A stretch of DNA of 28,975 bases from Trichosphaerium sp. ATCC 40318 (taxonomy: Eukaryota; Discosea; Flabellinia; Trichosidae): positions 1-28,975 of the forward strand of contig JALMLS010000513.1 of NCBI GenBank assembly GCA_038496445.1, in the 5' to 3' direction. Below, piece after piece: positions 19,399 to 28,975 of the stretch. A program made the position numbers and the translations under genes. The first letter of the stretch is position 1. The number at the start of each line of letters is the position of its first letter. The notes below the pieces were generated by a model that was not told where the DNA came from, searched no databases, and saw only the letters and a list, made by a program, of their open reading frames with translations.

Positions 19399-21321
19399 TT
19401 ACTTTGTTTTTGGCTTCTTTAGTACCCATACGTCATCACTATCTTCTAACTCATCACGTGGTCTTTTTTTACCTACTATAACATTGCTAACAAAAAAAAA
19501 CGTCATCTAGCTGCGCCATGCATTAAAAAATATAAATACATTCAAAAAATAATATCAGCTACTGTTGGTACCTATGTACAAAATAATCTTCGTCTCCAGG
19601 ATGACTAAAAGTAGACAAATGCTGTTGTTGCTTTCTATAGCAATTTGAACCATACTTACACTTTTGTCTTCCTTTATTGTTATGTTGTTTTTTTGATGTG
19701 TTTGTCTGAGAGAAGAAGTTAAGTCAAGATCAAAAAAAAAAAATTGAAATAGATTCTGGTTTTTTGTTCGGCCTTGTTGTAGTAACAGTTAACTCACCTG
19801 TTGTATTATTTCATCTTCATCATCGCTACTGTCTTCCATTGTAAAGTTTGCAAATAAAGGTTTTTTAGGATCTGGTACATCTGAATTGTTTTCTGTTGTA
19901 TCTTCGTCTTCATCTTCATCTTGACCATTAAGCTTTGGTATAGTCTTTGTAAACAAAAGACTCCTTGTTCTTTGTAATGTATGTAGCTTTTGCCTTGACT
20001 GTTCTTTCTCTTTCCAGTTCTCTAATACCTCGTCCCATGTAACATCCTCTCGGACTCTCAAGAAAGAAGGAAATCTAGATAAGAAAACATGAGTAGCCAG
20101 ATAGAGAATTTAAGGCGGAGTTTTATATGAAAGATTGGAGTGTACCTTGGTTTTCCTAGCTTTGTAAGTTCTTGGTACTGAAAGGTAACAATTGATCCAA
20201 TAGGTGGAGGGTTACAATGCTCTATTTCTGTAAAACCACTTCCAATTGTAAAGTCATGTCCATTTGGCCTATTTTTTAGAATGAGTAAATTTTGTAAGTT
20301 TTGACCTTTCTGTATTGGCACCGTACATTTTACACATTAAATGCCTGTGATTCTTATTGGTATTTCCAACTTTGTAACCTTGAAATATGCGTTACACAAC
20401 AAGTAAAACACGATGAAAAACAATTTACAAAAAACAATCATACCTGTAACTTTAGCTTCCTCATCGTGGAACACCTTAACCTTCAACAAAGTAGACGACC
20501 GAACCCCTTTTAGATGTAAATAAGAGTAATACCAAAACATCATTTATAACATTACCTTCGTAATAAGACTGTGGTTGCCTTAACATCAAACCTTCACCTC
20601 CTTGCTATTTTCTCAAGATTAGATATTTTAACACGTGCTAAAACGAAAAGGTACAATTAACTCTTGTACCTTTATGACATCCTTCAACATTTCACCAAGA
20701 TGTTTCTTATTCTTACATTTTGTTTTACCAACACTTGTTGCATACTTACACTTTGTAACTAACTTTTCAAACCGTTTACATCCTGAATTAGAAGTCGTAA
20801 GTTTCAGGTTTTCGACGTGTTGTTTTGTCTGATACTGCTACTACTTTTGGTGCAGTGCTTGGTGGTAGTGTTCACGCACGTTTTTCATAAGGCTCTAGAA
20901 TCTGTGGTGCATCAAAGACGAGATAGAGCACTTTTTTCCACTCGTCGTGTTGTAGGTTTTTTGTTTTCTTTATAATGCCCACGGTTTGTTGAAACAAGCC
21001 TCTACCGCACCTAGGCGCCGTATCAGCTTAATGTAACAATAACATAATTGGAAGGCAGAGTGAAATTCAAACAACGTTCTAAACGTGCCATAGTTCGCCA
21101 TCAAGGTGCTCTGAAGGGAAATCAGCAGTAAACCAGTCCGGCGCTTTAAACGGGTTACCAGCGCGGCTACAAAGCGTTTTTCCGTCCCAATACGCCCTGA
21201 CACCATCCAGCTTCTCAGAAACCCACCTTTAGGAGTATTATTGATTAACGGTGGTTTTGTTTACGTACCAATCGGAAGGGTCATGTTTTTCTTCGTACTT
21301 TTTAGCAAGGAGGACGTTCAT
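19399..21321 (-). CDS. Minimal ATP-dependent DNA ligase with C-terminal PBZ zinc finger
   Basis: Seals DNA nicks using ATP. Eleven exons (21321-21269, 21226-21089, 21010-20880, 20782-20670, 20604-20556, 20506-20444, 20378-20306, 20268-20146, 20074-19798, 19705-19572, 19486-19399) sum to 1242 nt, 413 residues. Motif I is SEKLDGVRA (adenylated Lys23), followed by DGELW, VFDAP, EGLMLR and LLKVK. The OB domain ends in NPPPIGSIVTFQYQ and PSFLRVRED. There is no N-terminal DNA-binding domain, so it is a compact type like kinetoplastid, bacterial LigE-type or chlorella-virus ligases. An acidic linker leads to a PBZ finger, Cys356-x5-Cys362-x6-His369-x5-His375 (CKYGSNCYRKQQQHLSTFSH), which in other proteins binds poly(ADP-ribose). 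Basic tail motifs KKRPRDE and KKPKTK suggest nuclear import. The intron 21012-21088 needs a GC donor (TG|GCACGT). Confidence 0.93.
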
Positions 21322-21502
21322 TTCAATTCTGCCGCCTAAATAGTGTACTTCGAATAAATTTCAACCGTAACTTAACAGACTAAGCCAGATCGCAGTTCTT
21401 TGAATCTGACAGTGCTGTCACATTTGACACTTGTGCAGCTTGTATCGTAGTGTTGTCATATTACAAACTATAGGGTATGATGTAGTTGTTTATTTTAGTG
21501 TT

Positions 21503-22674
21503 TTATTCGCTCTTAGTATCAGCAACACCTCTGAAAGAAGCTCTTTGTCCATTTGTAAACTTTGGTCGTTTGTCAGAGTTCAAATACGCTTTTATATTCG
21601 GTCTCTCTTTTATGTGCTTCATAAACGAGGTAAGAAGCTTGAACTCCTCTAGACCTTCTTCATTCAATCCCAAACAAGCTTCTACAGCTAAAAATACACT
21701 TATATCTGCGAATGTCAACTAAGAAAAAATGTAAGATACACGTTCAACTATTGAAAAAAAAAAAAAAATCAAACTAAAAGTTTTGCGTACATCGTCTCCT
21801 ACAAAGAATTTTCCGCCACCGTAGAACCCTCCATTTGCTAGAAGTAACGCTTCAAAATGACCAAACCATGTTGGCATAGTCTCAGTGATGAATTTATCCT
21901 TGTTAGCGTCCTAACAATAAAGTGAAAAAAAAAACAATAAAATAATCTAAAAAATGCGAAAATAAATCTCTCTGTGCTTACAAAAGTCTTTTTATCGCTG
22001 TATGCGAGCCCTGTATATTTTCCTTTGAGATCCTCAGCTCCTCCAAAGACCATGTCAACCTTTAACCTTGTTAGCATTTCACTTTCAGAGAAACCTCTTA
22101 ATCGAGCGAAAGAGCGTTCTGTTACGTACTTGCATTGCTTGGTCGGATGTTACACCATAGTATCCAGTAGCTCGTGCAATATGACGCATAATAGCGCCGC
22201 TAAAAGTGTCAGATTGAAATGTTCCTCACTATGTTCCATACCTTTGTACGTAGTATTTTCCATCTATTTCAAGCTGTGGTACTTGTCCATAGCTGAATTG
22301 GGTTTTATCTGTTGTAATGAATTAATTATCGCTTGAATAACGCTCTGTACTCTTTTTTTGCTCTGGCCAGTCTTCTCGTACGATGTACTCATCGATAAAC
22401 TGTATTCCTACCAGAGAGGTTAATAACTCGATTTAAAACATTTGTAATACCTGCTTCTGCGAGTAGTAACCGTATTTGATCAGCTTTCCCTCTGATATCA
22501 AAGTAACGTACAGTTATCTCGTGTAAACCTTAGTTTGCGCCACAAAGCGTATTTGTGTACCTTGTTACCAAGTCTAAACGTTTTCTGGTATGTTGTTTGA
22601 CCTAATAGCTCATCTTTGAAGTATACGCCAATCAACAGTGCGACAAGCGCCAATATGAGTAGGGCGTTGTCCAT
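21503..22674 (-). CDS. Glutathione S-transferase (sigma-like) with N-terminal membrane anchor
   Basis: Conjugates glutathione to electrophiles or isomerises lipid substrates. Eight exons (22674-22569, 22528-22451, 22407-22351, 22308-22242, 22199-22130, 22059-21982, 21910-21791, 21718-21503) give 263 residues. An N-terminal hydrophobic helix (ALLILALVALLIGVYF) precedes the thioredoxin-like domain, which is unusual for a soluble-type GST and suggests a signal anchor. VRYFDIRGKADQIRLLL carries the catalytic Tyr44. YGQVPQLEID contains the cis-Pro of the glutathione site, and SGAIMRHIARATGYYG follows. The C-terminal helical domain includes LTFADISVFLAVE, with the conserved helix-capping Asp. The protein ends about 15 residues after the usual KFTNGQ end. 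Intron 1 uses donor GTAACA, as in the dehydrogenase gene. Confidence 0.93.
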
Positions 22675-22988
22675 CAGCAGCTAAAGAATGACTCAGCAAG
22701 CGTCAACCAGAATTTGCATACCAAAAACCTAGCCAAACCTGGCCGGTTTAACAAAACCCGCTTGATTCCTTGATTAGACGAATACCGGTACAACATGGGT
22801 TGGAATTTCTACGTTCTCTTTGTACAAAGATGTTGAACAACAAAAAGAAACTTCGAAATCCCACTTTTGTTCATCACTGCGAGCATGTAGTTCGTGTTGA
22901 CAAGCACCTAGTTTTTACCTTATAGCGCCTGTTACACTAAATATGAGCAATGGAGGTCAGACGTGGAACTTAAACACGTGCTCTTAAT
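22675..22988. other. Intergenic between GST and receptor genes
   Basis: About 310 bases, with a CACGTG (22975-22980) just after the receptor's stop. No gene is seen. Confidence 0.5.
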
Positions 22989-25900
22989 TCATTCCTGCTC
23001 ATCTTTATTCATATTTAATATCTCAGTAATACTTTGTACATCTTCAGTTGGTACAATAAAAAGAGAAGAAGAGTCAGAATCAGTGCTATCATTTTCATTA
23101 TCATTAATACTATCATTGTCATCATCAAGAAGACGTTGACGTTCAGCATTGCTTGCTTTTATACGTTTGAGTTTCTTTCGTATTCTGACGCATATAAACA
23201 CAATCAAGGCTAGAATGCCCACTGCAAGCAATCCTCCTAATCCATACAAAGCATAAACCCACCATCGAATAGTGCATAACCGACCTTGAAAAACCATCAA
23301 CAACACTAACTAATTTGATTTGTTTTTACCTGCCCAAAAGAAAGTGCACTTGCACTTTCCGTCATTAGTTATGCCGTCGTTGCATGTACCATGAACGCAT
23401 TTAGGGCATGGCTTACAGCTTGGCCCATAAAATTCGGGCCTAAACACAGAAATTAGATGAGAACCCAATGATAAAAATGATCAGACTATAGCGCACAAGC
23501 AGTATTCACAATTGTTTGTTGAATTTTCAAAACCAGGGAAACAATCACAGTAAGGCGGGAGCTATTTTGAGCATAATTAGCAATAGAAGCTATAATATAA
23601 GGTACATACCGTGTCATTTTTGCATGTACCATGGCCATTGCATACAATCTTTAAGTCACAATAGTGGTAGTATTCAATTGTAATATTGTCATCACTCCAA
23701 TGTACTCCATCATTACTGACAGATACTGGTACTATACCTGGATCATGTTTTGGTATCTCACATGTTGTTTTATTGTTCTCAAGGAACTTCCCTTTAACTG
23801 AGATGTTGCCAAAGCGACATGACACCAAACCTTGCAAAAAAAAATTAAACTTGTTGGTTTTTTTTTTTAATTCCCTATTATCGTTTTCATGTACCTGTTG
23901 GTTGAAAGAATTTCCCAGTGAAATATATTCCTCTACCAAAACTACCTTGTTGTCTTGAGTTTGTTTGAGATATATTCAATAACTGTGGTGTCTTGTAGAA
24001 CAAAAACTTAAGGTTTGATTTTGATACTTGTATTTGATTCAACGTGATGGACACATCAACAAACCCCTAGCTATTTGTTAATAAAATAGCAACGAAATTA
24101 ACTAATACGTCTTGTGTTGTCTCGGGCACTTCGCATGTCAAAGTTCTAGAATTTTTGGCTATACCTACAGTAACACTTGAACAAAAATAAGAAAAATGTC
24201 ATATTGTCATTAAAGTATTGACCTTGTGCCAAAATGACAGGATATTTTCCCTGCAAATTGTGGTATATTTAATCCTGATACCGTAACCTTTGTTGAAACT
24301 TTTGAGAAACCAATCTTTGGTGAGAGTGCAGACAGAATCACCCAAGCTAAAAATTATTTCTTAGAAATCTTTCTAAACTCTGTTTCTTACCACATTTCGC
24401 TTGATAGAGCTTTGTTGCATTTACGGGTAGCGGACAAGTAAATGTATTATATTTTAGTTCATGACCAGGTACATTAAGCAGAGCATTCTTCTAAAATGCG
24501 ATTGTTACGAATAAAGGAAAAAGCAATGACTTTACACTATTAAAGAACTGTGGAACAATTCCTGTTAATTGATTTTCTGATAGATCCCTATAAAGGTTTG
24601 AGCGAACGATCATTACTGGCTAACTCGTACAATTGCTTGAGGTCAACCAAGTTGTATGGTTCACTAACTGTTTCAGGAATGCTGCCAACGAACTTGTTGT
24701 TATTCAAGTACCTATTCTAAGATTATTCCAATTTTTTTTACGCAGTTGTCAAAAATCGTACAAATCAACTAATCCTAATTGAAAGATAGATGGCGGAATT
24801 GTACCAGTAAATTCGTTGTGATCAAGTTGCCTTTAAAAAAATAAGATAAACTACAATCTGTAAATGTTCTTACAAGTTACGTATGTTGACAAGTCCAGGA
24901 AAACTAGAAGGAAGTGTTCCATTGAACTTGTTGAAAGATAAAAACCTATTGAGATAAGGCTCCTTAGAAGTAATGCTTGACTACATACAGTGCTTCAGTC
25001 GCAGAAAGAGACCATAATTCATTCGGTACTGGTCCTGTTAAGTAGTGCCCACCCGGATTGTCAACACGTGGACGACCTCCCAAGTTACTGCAGAATGTTT
25101 GAACTATTCTAAAAAGGCATAGACTTTTCGTACATTGTAGTTGTTGATTCAAGAGCACCAATGAACGATGGGCTATAATATGGATTATTAATTGATGCAC
25201 AAATACTATTGATGATATTCGCACATTGTTCCAGTGAAAAAGTTGCCGCCCAATGAACTGCAAGTTATTTAGATTTATAAGAATAAAACAATATGTTTTA
25301 GTTATTCGCTTACAGGTAGGTTAATGGAAGAGAGAATAAACTTCGTGGAATAGTCCCTGTTATACTGCAGAACGTAATGTCGCTAAAACCAGGTTGATAA
25401 AACACCATGAACAATAGGTATGTCAGGAGCAAAGGAAATAAGAACGTACAAGTTTTTTAGATTTTTTAATTTTCCAATGTCGGCAGGAAGCTTTCCTGTA
25501 AAATCATTGCTCCCAAGGTTTAGCAAATTAAGCTCAATCAGATCCCATACATTTGGAAGAGGTCCTGAGAATTTGTTTAGTTCTAATTCTCTGAGAATAA
25601 CAGTAAGTGAGAATCAAGAAACAGCTGCCATACAGTGACTTAAGTTTAGTCAGATTAGCAATCTTTGGAGATATACTTCCTGTTAACCCTCCTGTAAATG
25701 AAGAACCTTTCCTTCTCTTATTTATGTTTAGACGTCTAGAGTTTAAGTAAAGGATTAATACCGGAAAGTTTAAACAAGGCAATTAGTGAGGATACAAAGA
25801 CTCCAAGTTTGTAAGTTGATAAATGCTGTCAGGAACTGGGCCAGAGAGATAATTCAAACTCAAGTCTCTTTAACATTGTCATATAAGTATTACAACAAAA

Positions 25901-26602
25901 GGGAAACCTGGCATATCGTACAAAGACATCAAACCAGTAAGAGTACCAATAGAGTTTGGTATTGCGCCAGTGATTTTGTTGTTTCCAAGGTTTCTAAAAC
26001 AGGTTAAACGTTCGTCAATCAACACAAACGTACAGGACGTTAATGTCCTTCAATTTCGCAAAACTATCAGGTATAGTACCATCGATCTTATTATTGTCCA
26101 TGAATCTGGTTAACAACCATCTTAGCGATCAACATGTTTCAAAAAAAAAAAAAAAAAGCAAACTTACATTTTTTCCATTCTTGTGAATCGCGAAAAATCG
26201 AAATCGTTGAGCTTCCCTGACAAGTTATTGCCAGGAAAGTTCCTATACTATGTTAGAGTTGAAATAAATCATCACGTGATCATACAGCTGAAAAACATGG
26301 TAAAGCTGTGGACCAGGATCCACTCTACATGCTAAACGTGTTACTAGTTAAACCCTCACGTGGTTTATAGCGTAGTCACGTGATTACCTATCCCTTTCCA
26401 CACTCCCATAAGACACGGGTCTCCTTGTAGCCAATTCAACTTGTCAGTCCACCCATCGCCGTTAAAGTTCGTGTAAAAGTCACGAAGCGCTTGAACTAGT
26501 GCTTCCAGTTATAGATTCGCGTTTAAAGGTTATTGTACCTTCTGATGGGTCTGTTTCAGCTCCTTGAGCTATTGACATGAATAAATAGATTAACAGGAGC
26601 AT
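22989..26602 (-). CDS. Single-pass receptor-like protein: LRRs, IPT/TIG domains, EGF-like repeat
   Basis: About two dozen short exons, many coding one leucine-rich repeat with splice sites at the same place in the repeat. Order: signal peptide (MLLLIYLFMSIAQG), LRR cap (WLQGDPC, 26501-26388), then about twelve plant-type LRRs (pattern LxxNxxTGxIPxSIxxLxxL) from about 26250 to 24520. Two IPT/TIG domains follow (VTVSGLNIPQFAGKISCHFG near 24250; LVSCRFGNISVKG to SVSNDGVHWSDD at 23835-23690). Then come EGF-like Cys-rich units (CNGHGTCKND, PPYCDCFPGFENS, CVHGTCNDG). A membrane helix near 23230-23170 leads to a short acidic, Ser-rich cytoplasmic tail with ERQRLL, a dileucine-type sorting signal. 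There is no kinase domain. The role is likely recognition or adhesion. Start 26602 and stop 22989 (TAA) are firm; some internal exon edges are not resolved. Confidence 0.87.
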
Positions 26603-26723
26603 GTTATGAAGAGTTAAAAGCAATTTGCAGGCCGTCAGGTCTTCCAAAGTACAAACTGTTAAAAAAACTTATTTGTTGGAATTGTCACTCGCTTAGTCTC
26701 TTCTTTTTCAGGGTTCATTCACA
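26603..26723. promoter_or_regulatory. Shared 121-bp divergent promoter (receptor / SVIP-like)
   Basis: The two start codons face away from each other across 121 bases. A T-rich stretch (26701-26710) precedes the plus-strand ATG. No specific motif is recognised. Confidence 0.45.
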
Positions 26724-27046
26724 ATGGGCGGGTGTTGTGGTGTTGGTGTTAAACACGAGGTACTCAGTCCAGAAGAAAAGCGCGCCAGAAGAGAACAACA
26801 GGCGACTGCGGCTGAAAAGCGTTACAAAGCAGAAGCGACGCGTGGAGGAGGAGGCAAGTATATTCAGAGCGTAAACAATTGCTCTGACATTGTAAATGTA
26901 GGAAAAATAAGCAAAAAGCTCGAAAAACAACGGCGCACAGGTGTAGCAGACGAGAAAACGCCATTAACGCACTCTAGCAAATTAAAGGTAAAAACCGTTT
27001 CACTATTTGTACGTACTGACTTCCCAAGTGGACTGTGGAACCGTAG
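26724..27046 (+). CDS. SVIP-like small VCP/p97-interacting protein, lipid-modified N-terminus
   Basis: Three exons (26724-26853, 26902-26987, 27029-27046) give 77 residues, the size of animal SVIP. MGGCCGVG has Gly2 for myristoylation and Cys residues for palmitoylation. EEKRARREQQATAAEKRYK matches the VCP-interacting motif (RxxxAxxAERR-like helix), and the end LKWTVEP matches the terminal WTV of SVIP. In animals SVIP recruits p97 to ER or lysosomal membranes and restrains ERAD. The same role here is inferred. The C-terminus depends on the second intron (26988-27028); unspliced, the frame runs into unrelated sequence. The first intron (26854-26901, 48 nt) has a GC donor, GCAAGT, and is also readable in frame, so both forms could be made. 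Confidence 0.82.
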
Positions 27047-27373
27047 AACATTAAAAACAATGCCTTGTCGTGTATGACAAGTGACACGAACTAAACGGAA
27101 GTAAAGTTTTTTGTACAGCCAGGCTTGGTTTCCATCGATTCTCTGCCCTACATCATTTTTGCGTACAGTACGCTCAACTATACCCTTTTCTAGCGCATAA
27201 AAGGAAGTAGAGGGTTTCTTTGTTAAACGCTTTAACAAACCATTGAGCAAGCAGGGTTTCGTTAACCTAGGCGACTTGCTTACTTTGAAGCAAATTAAGT
27301 AAAGAGGTGACTAAAACAAACGAAAAACCAAATTTGTTCTCCGTAGTAATTGCATCTTCGCAAAATATACGCG
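27047..27373. other. Intergenic, upstream of the ammonium transporter
   Basis: About 330 bases. A minus-strand open frame spans 26864-27250 and overlaps the SVIP-like gene antisense. It has no ATG start and no recognisable domain, so I do not call it. Confidence 0.45.
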
Positions 27374-28975
27374 ATGAACACTACAGTGTCAAACCTGACG
27401 CTAACCGAAATGGTAGCTCTTCAGAGCGCTCAAATACAACTTCTCAATGATAGCTTTAATATGCTATCAGCACAACAAGCTGCTGCTACTCAACAGATTG
27501 ACGTTGGTTGGACGCTATTATGCGGTTTTCTAGTTTTATGTACGCACTATACTTTAAAAATCCCCTCAGCGTTCCTTTTACCACATAAATGCATTGCACG
27601 GTAGTGAACATGAGTTGTGAACGCAGTAAAGGTGAATTACTCATTATTATTGTGAATAGCACCAAACGCACTCGTTTCGTTGCTACAATAGGGTTCTATG
27701 CTTCCAACTCCGATTTTCTTTATAAAAGCAAAATAACCTAAAAGTATTGTATTGGTAGCCCTTTTGCTGCATAAGAACAAAAGACAGTATATCTTTTTAA
27801 AGCAATTCGAACTCAAACTTGGAAACTTTAGTTTTTCCACTTTTTTTTTTTGATTTACGGTTTTTGTCGTTGACAAGATTCTTTTTTAGTTATGCAAGCC
27901 GGATTCACTATGCTTGAAGCAGGAGCTGTCCGTTATAAATTTATTGGGGTATGTAGGATTTTATACAACCATTAGATTTCGCAAATCCTGAATTTGTTTT
28001 AATTTTATCCAATAACACATTTTTGACCTCTTTCTTGTAGTCTATCTTATTGAAGAATATCACTGATCAAGTTGTCGCTTGTATTGCTTTCTATTTATTC
28101 GGATACGCGTTCGCTTTTGGATTTGGAGGTGCTAGTAATCCGTTCATCGTACGTTTTTTCACATCTCTGAAATACACAACATTTGGTTCGTCACTCATGC
28201 GGTAATAGGGTCTTAAATTTTTCGCTTTAACTGATGTGGATGATCCTGTTGCTACAGCTGACGATGCTTATACGCCGTCATTTCACCATTTCTTCTTTCA
28301 ATTCACATTTGCATCCACTGCAGCAACAATAGGTAAGTCTCTCCGCGCAATACGCGTCTTTTCAACAATATTATTATTACTTACTCTCTATCTAACTAGT
28401 CAGCGGTGCTTTGGCTGAACGTATGAGATTGAGTGGATACTTATCTTTCACTGCAGCGTCTACTCTTATTATTTATCCTATTGCAACCCACTGGGTGAGA
28501 TACTTACTCTTGTCTTGTTACAACTAATTATCTCAAAGGTGTGGAGTGTTGAAGGCTGGTTGACCGCATACAGACCAGACCCTATTCTCTTTGGTAACGG
28601 CTTTTTGGATTTTGCAGGTGCCGCTGTTGTCCACATGAACGGTGGTCTCCTTGGACTTATTGGTGCTTGGATAGTTGGTAAGCTACATTAAAAATGACTT
28701 TCAGCTCACCAGAATGTTAACAGGACCTCGTTTTGGTGTCAACAATCCTCACTACAAAAGTCAGTTTGTAGAGAATAATGTAGTATATGTCACCTTGGGT
28801 ACTATGATTCTATGGCTTGGTTGGTATGGATTCAACTGTGGATCAGCATTCCTAACTTCTGGTGTTGGTCTTGTAGGCAAAATTGCTGGTAAGCTATTGT
28901 TTGTTTGTGACTATGTTAGCGTTTTCTGATGATACTTATAGTCAACACTACCATTTGTGGTGTAGTAGCTTCATT
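27374..28975 (+). CDS. Ammonium transporter (AMT family), 3' end outside the window
   Basis: Membrane channel for ammonium/ammonia uptake. Exons visible: 27374-27539, 27890-27948, 28041-28148, 28209-28332, 28400-28494, 28539-28677, 28724-28888 and 28942 onward, about 296 residues before the window ends. Family hallmarks are MQAGFTMLEAGAVR, FFFQFTFASTAATIVSGALAER, DFAGAAVVHMNGG (with the conserved first pore His) and LGTMILWLGWYGFN. The usual NPGS after the last motif reads NCGS. About seven to eight membrane helices are covered. The extracellular N-terminus has sequons (NTT, NLT) and no cleavable signal, as usual for AMTs. The start is the ATG at 27374, the first in frame. Intron 1 (350 nt) is far longer than the others. 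Confidence 0.95.
27540..27889 (+). other. Unusually long first intron (350 nt) of the ammonium transporter gene
   Basis: GTACGC...TTTTTTAG borders join residues LVLF to MQAGF in phase. Most other introns here are 37-120 nt. I see no coding frame or folded RNA in it that I can name. It may hold a regulatory element or a small RNA. Confidence 0.7.

Noticed and set aside
19399-22674. MsrB, PBZ ligase and GST as a co-regulated stress-repair cluster
   Set aside because: The three are adjacent, but orientations differ and no shared motif beyond the general CACGTG is seen. Proximity in a compact genome is weak evidence.
26864-27250. Minus-strand open frame of about 128 codons overlapping the SVIP-like gene
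   Set aside because: It starts at a non-ATG codon, overlaps a well-supported gene antisense, and shows no domain I recognise.

Overview
This window is nuclear DNA of an AT-rich, gene-dense, intron-dense unicellular eukaryote. Most genes are cut by short introns of about 37 to 120 nt. Donors are mainly GTACGT or GTAAG, with some GTAATT, GTGCGT and GTTT; acceptors are pyrimidine-rich TAG or CAG. Codons follow the standard code and the terminal stops I could place are TAA or TAG. No transposon, CRISPR array, operon or organellar signature is visible. The gene mix (GH6 cellulase, LRR/IPT receptor, mucin-like GPI protein, F-box/MORN proteins, PBZ-tagged DNA ligase) fits a free-living heterotrophic protist. 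I cannot place it more precisely from sequence alone. Exon structures were assembled by eye from splice signals, reading phase and family similarity. For nearly every intact gene the summed exon lengths came out as a multiple of three.

Layout. 44-895 (-): unknown 190-aa protein. 1318-1925 (+): wrecked copy of a short-chain dehydrogenase. 2154-2226 (-): tRNA-Gly-like gene. 2616-5116 (+): secreted mucin-like GPI-anchored protein. 5666-6912 (+): the intact short-chain dehydrogenase. 7068-7325 (+): MORN fragment. 7478-8080 (-): F-box-like/MORN protein. 8489-9150 (-): Ras-like GTPase. 9888-11582 (-): GH6 cellulase. 12435-13913 (-): F-box/LRR protein. 14378-15826 (-): decayed secreted-protein gene. 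16589-17992 (-): potassium channel, divergent from 18083-19199 (+): MsrB. 19399-21321 (-): minimal ATP-dependent DNA ligase with a C-terminal PBZ zinc finger. 21503-22674 (-): membrane-anchored glutathione S-transferase. 22989-26602 (-): LRR-IPT/TIG-EGF single-pass receptor, divergent from 26724-27046 (+): SVIP-like VCP-binding protein. 27374 to the window end (+): ammonium transporter, incomplete.

The genes do not form one pathway. Themes are surface and secreted functions (mucin, cellulase, receptor, ammonium transporter, channel) and stress or repair (MsrB, GST, PBZ ligase). The most notable items are the ligase-PBZ fusion, introns with a GC donor of the form GCACGT, a GTPase whose frame-preserving intron decides whether it has a switch I region, an excess of CACGTG palindromes, and recent duplication and decay around the dehydrogenase and the 14-16 kb gene.
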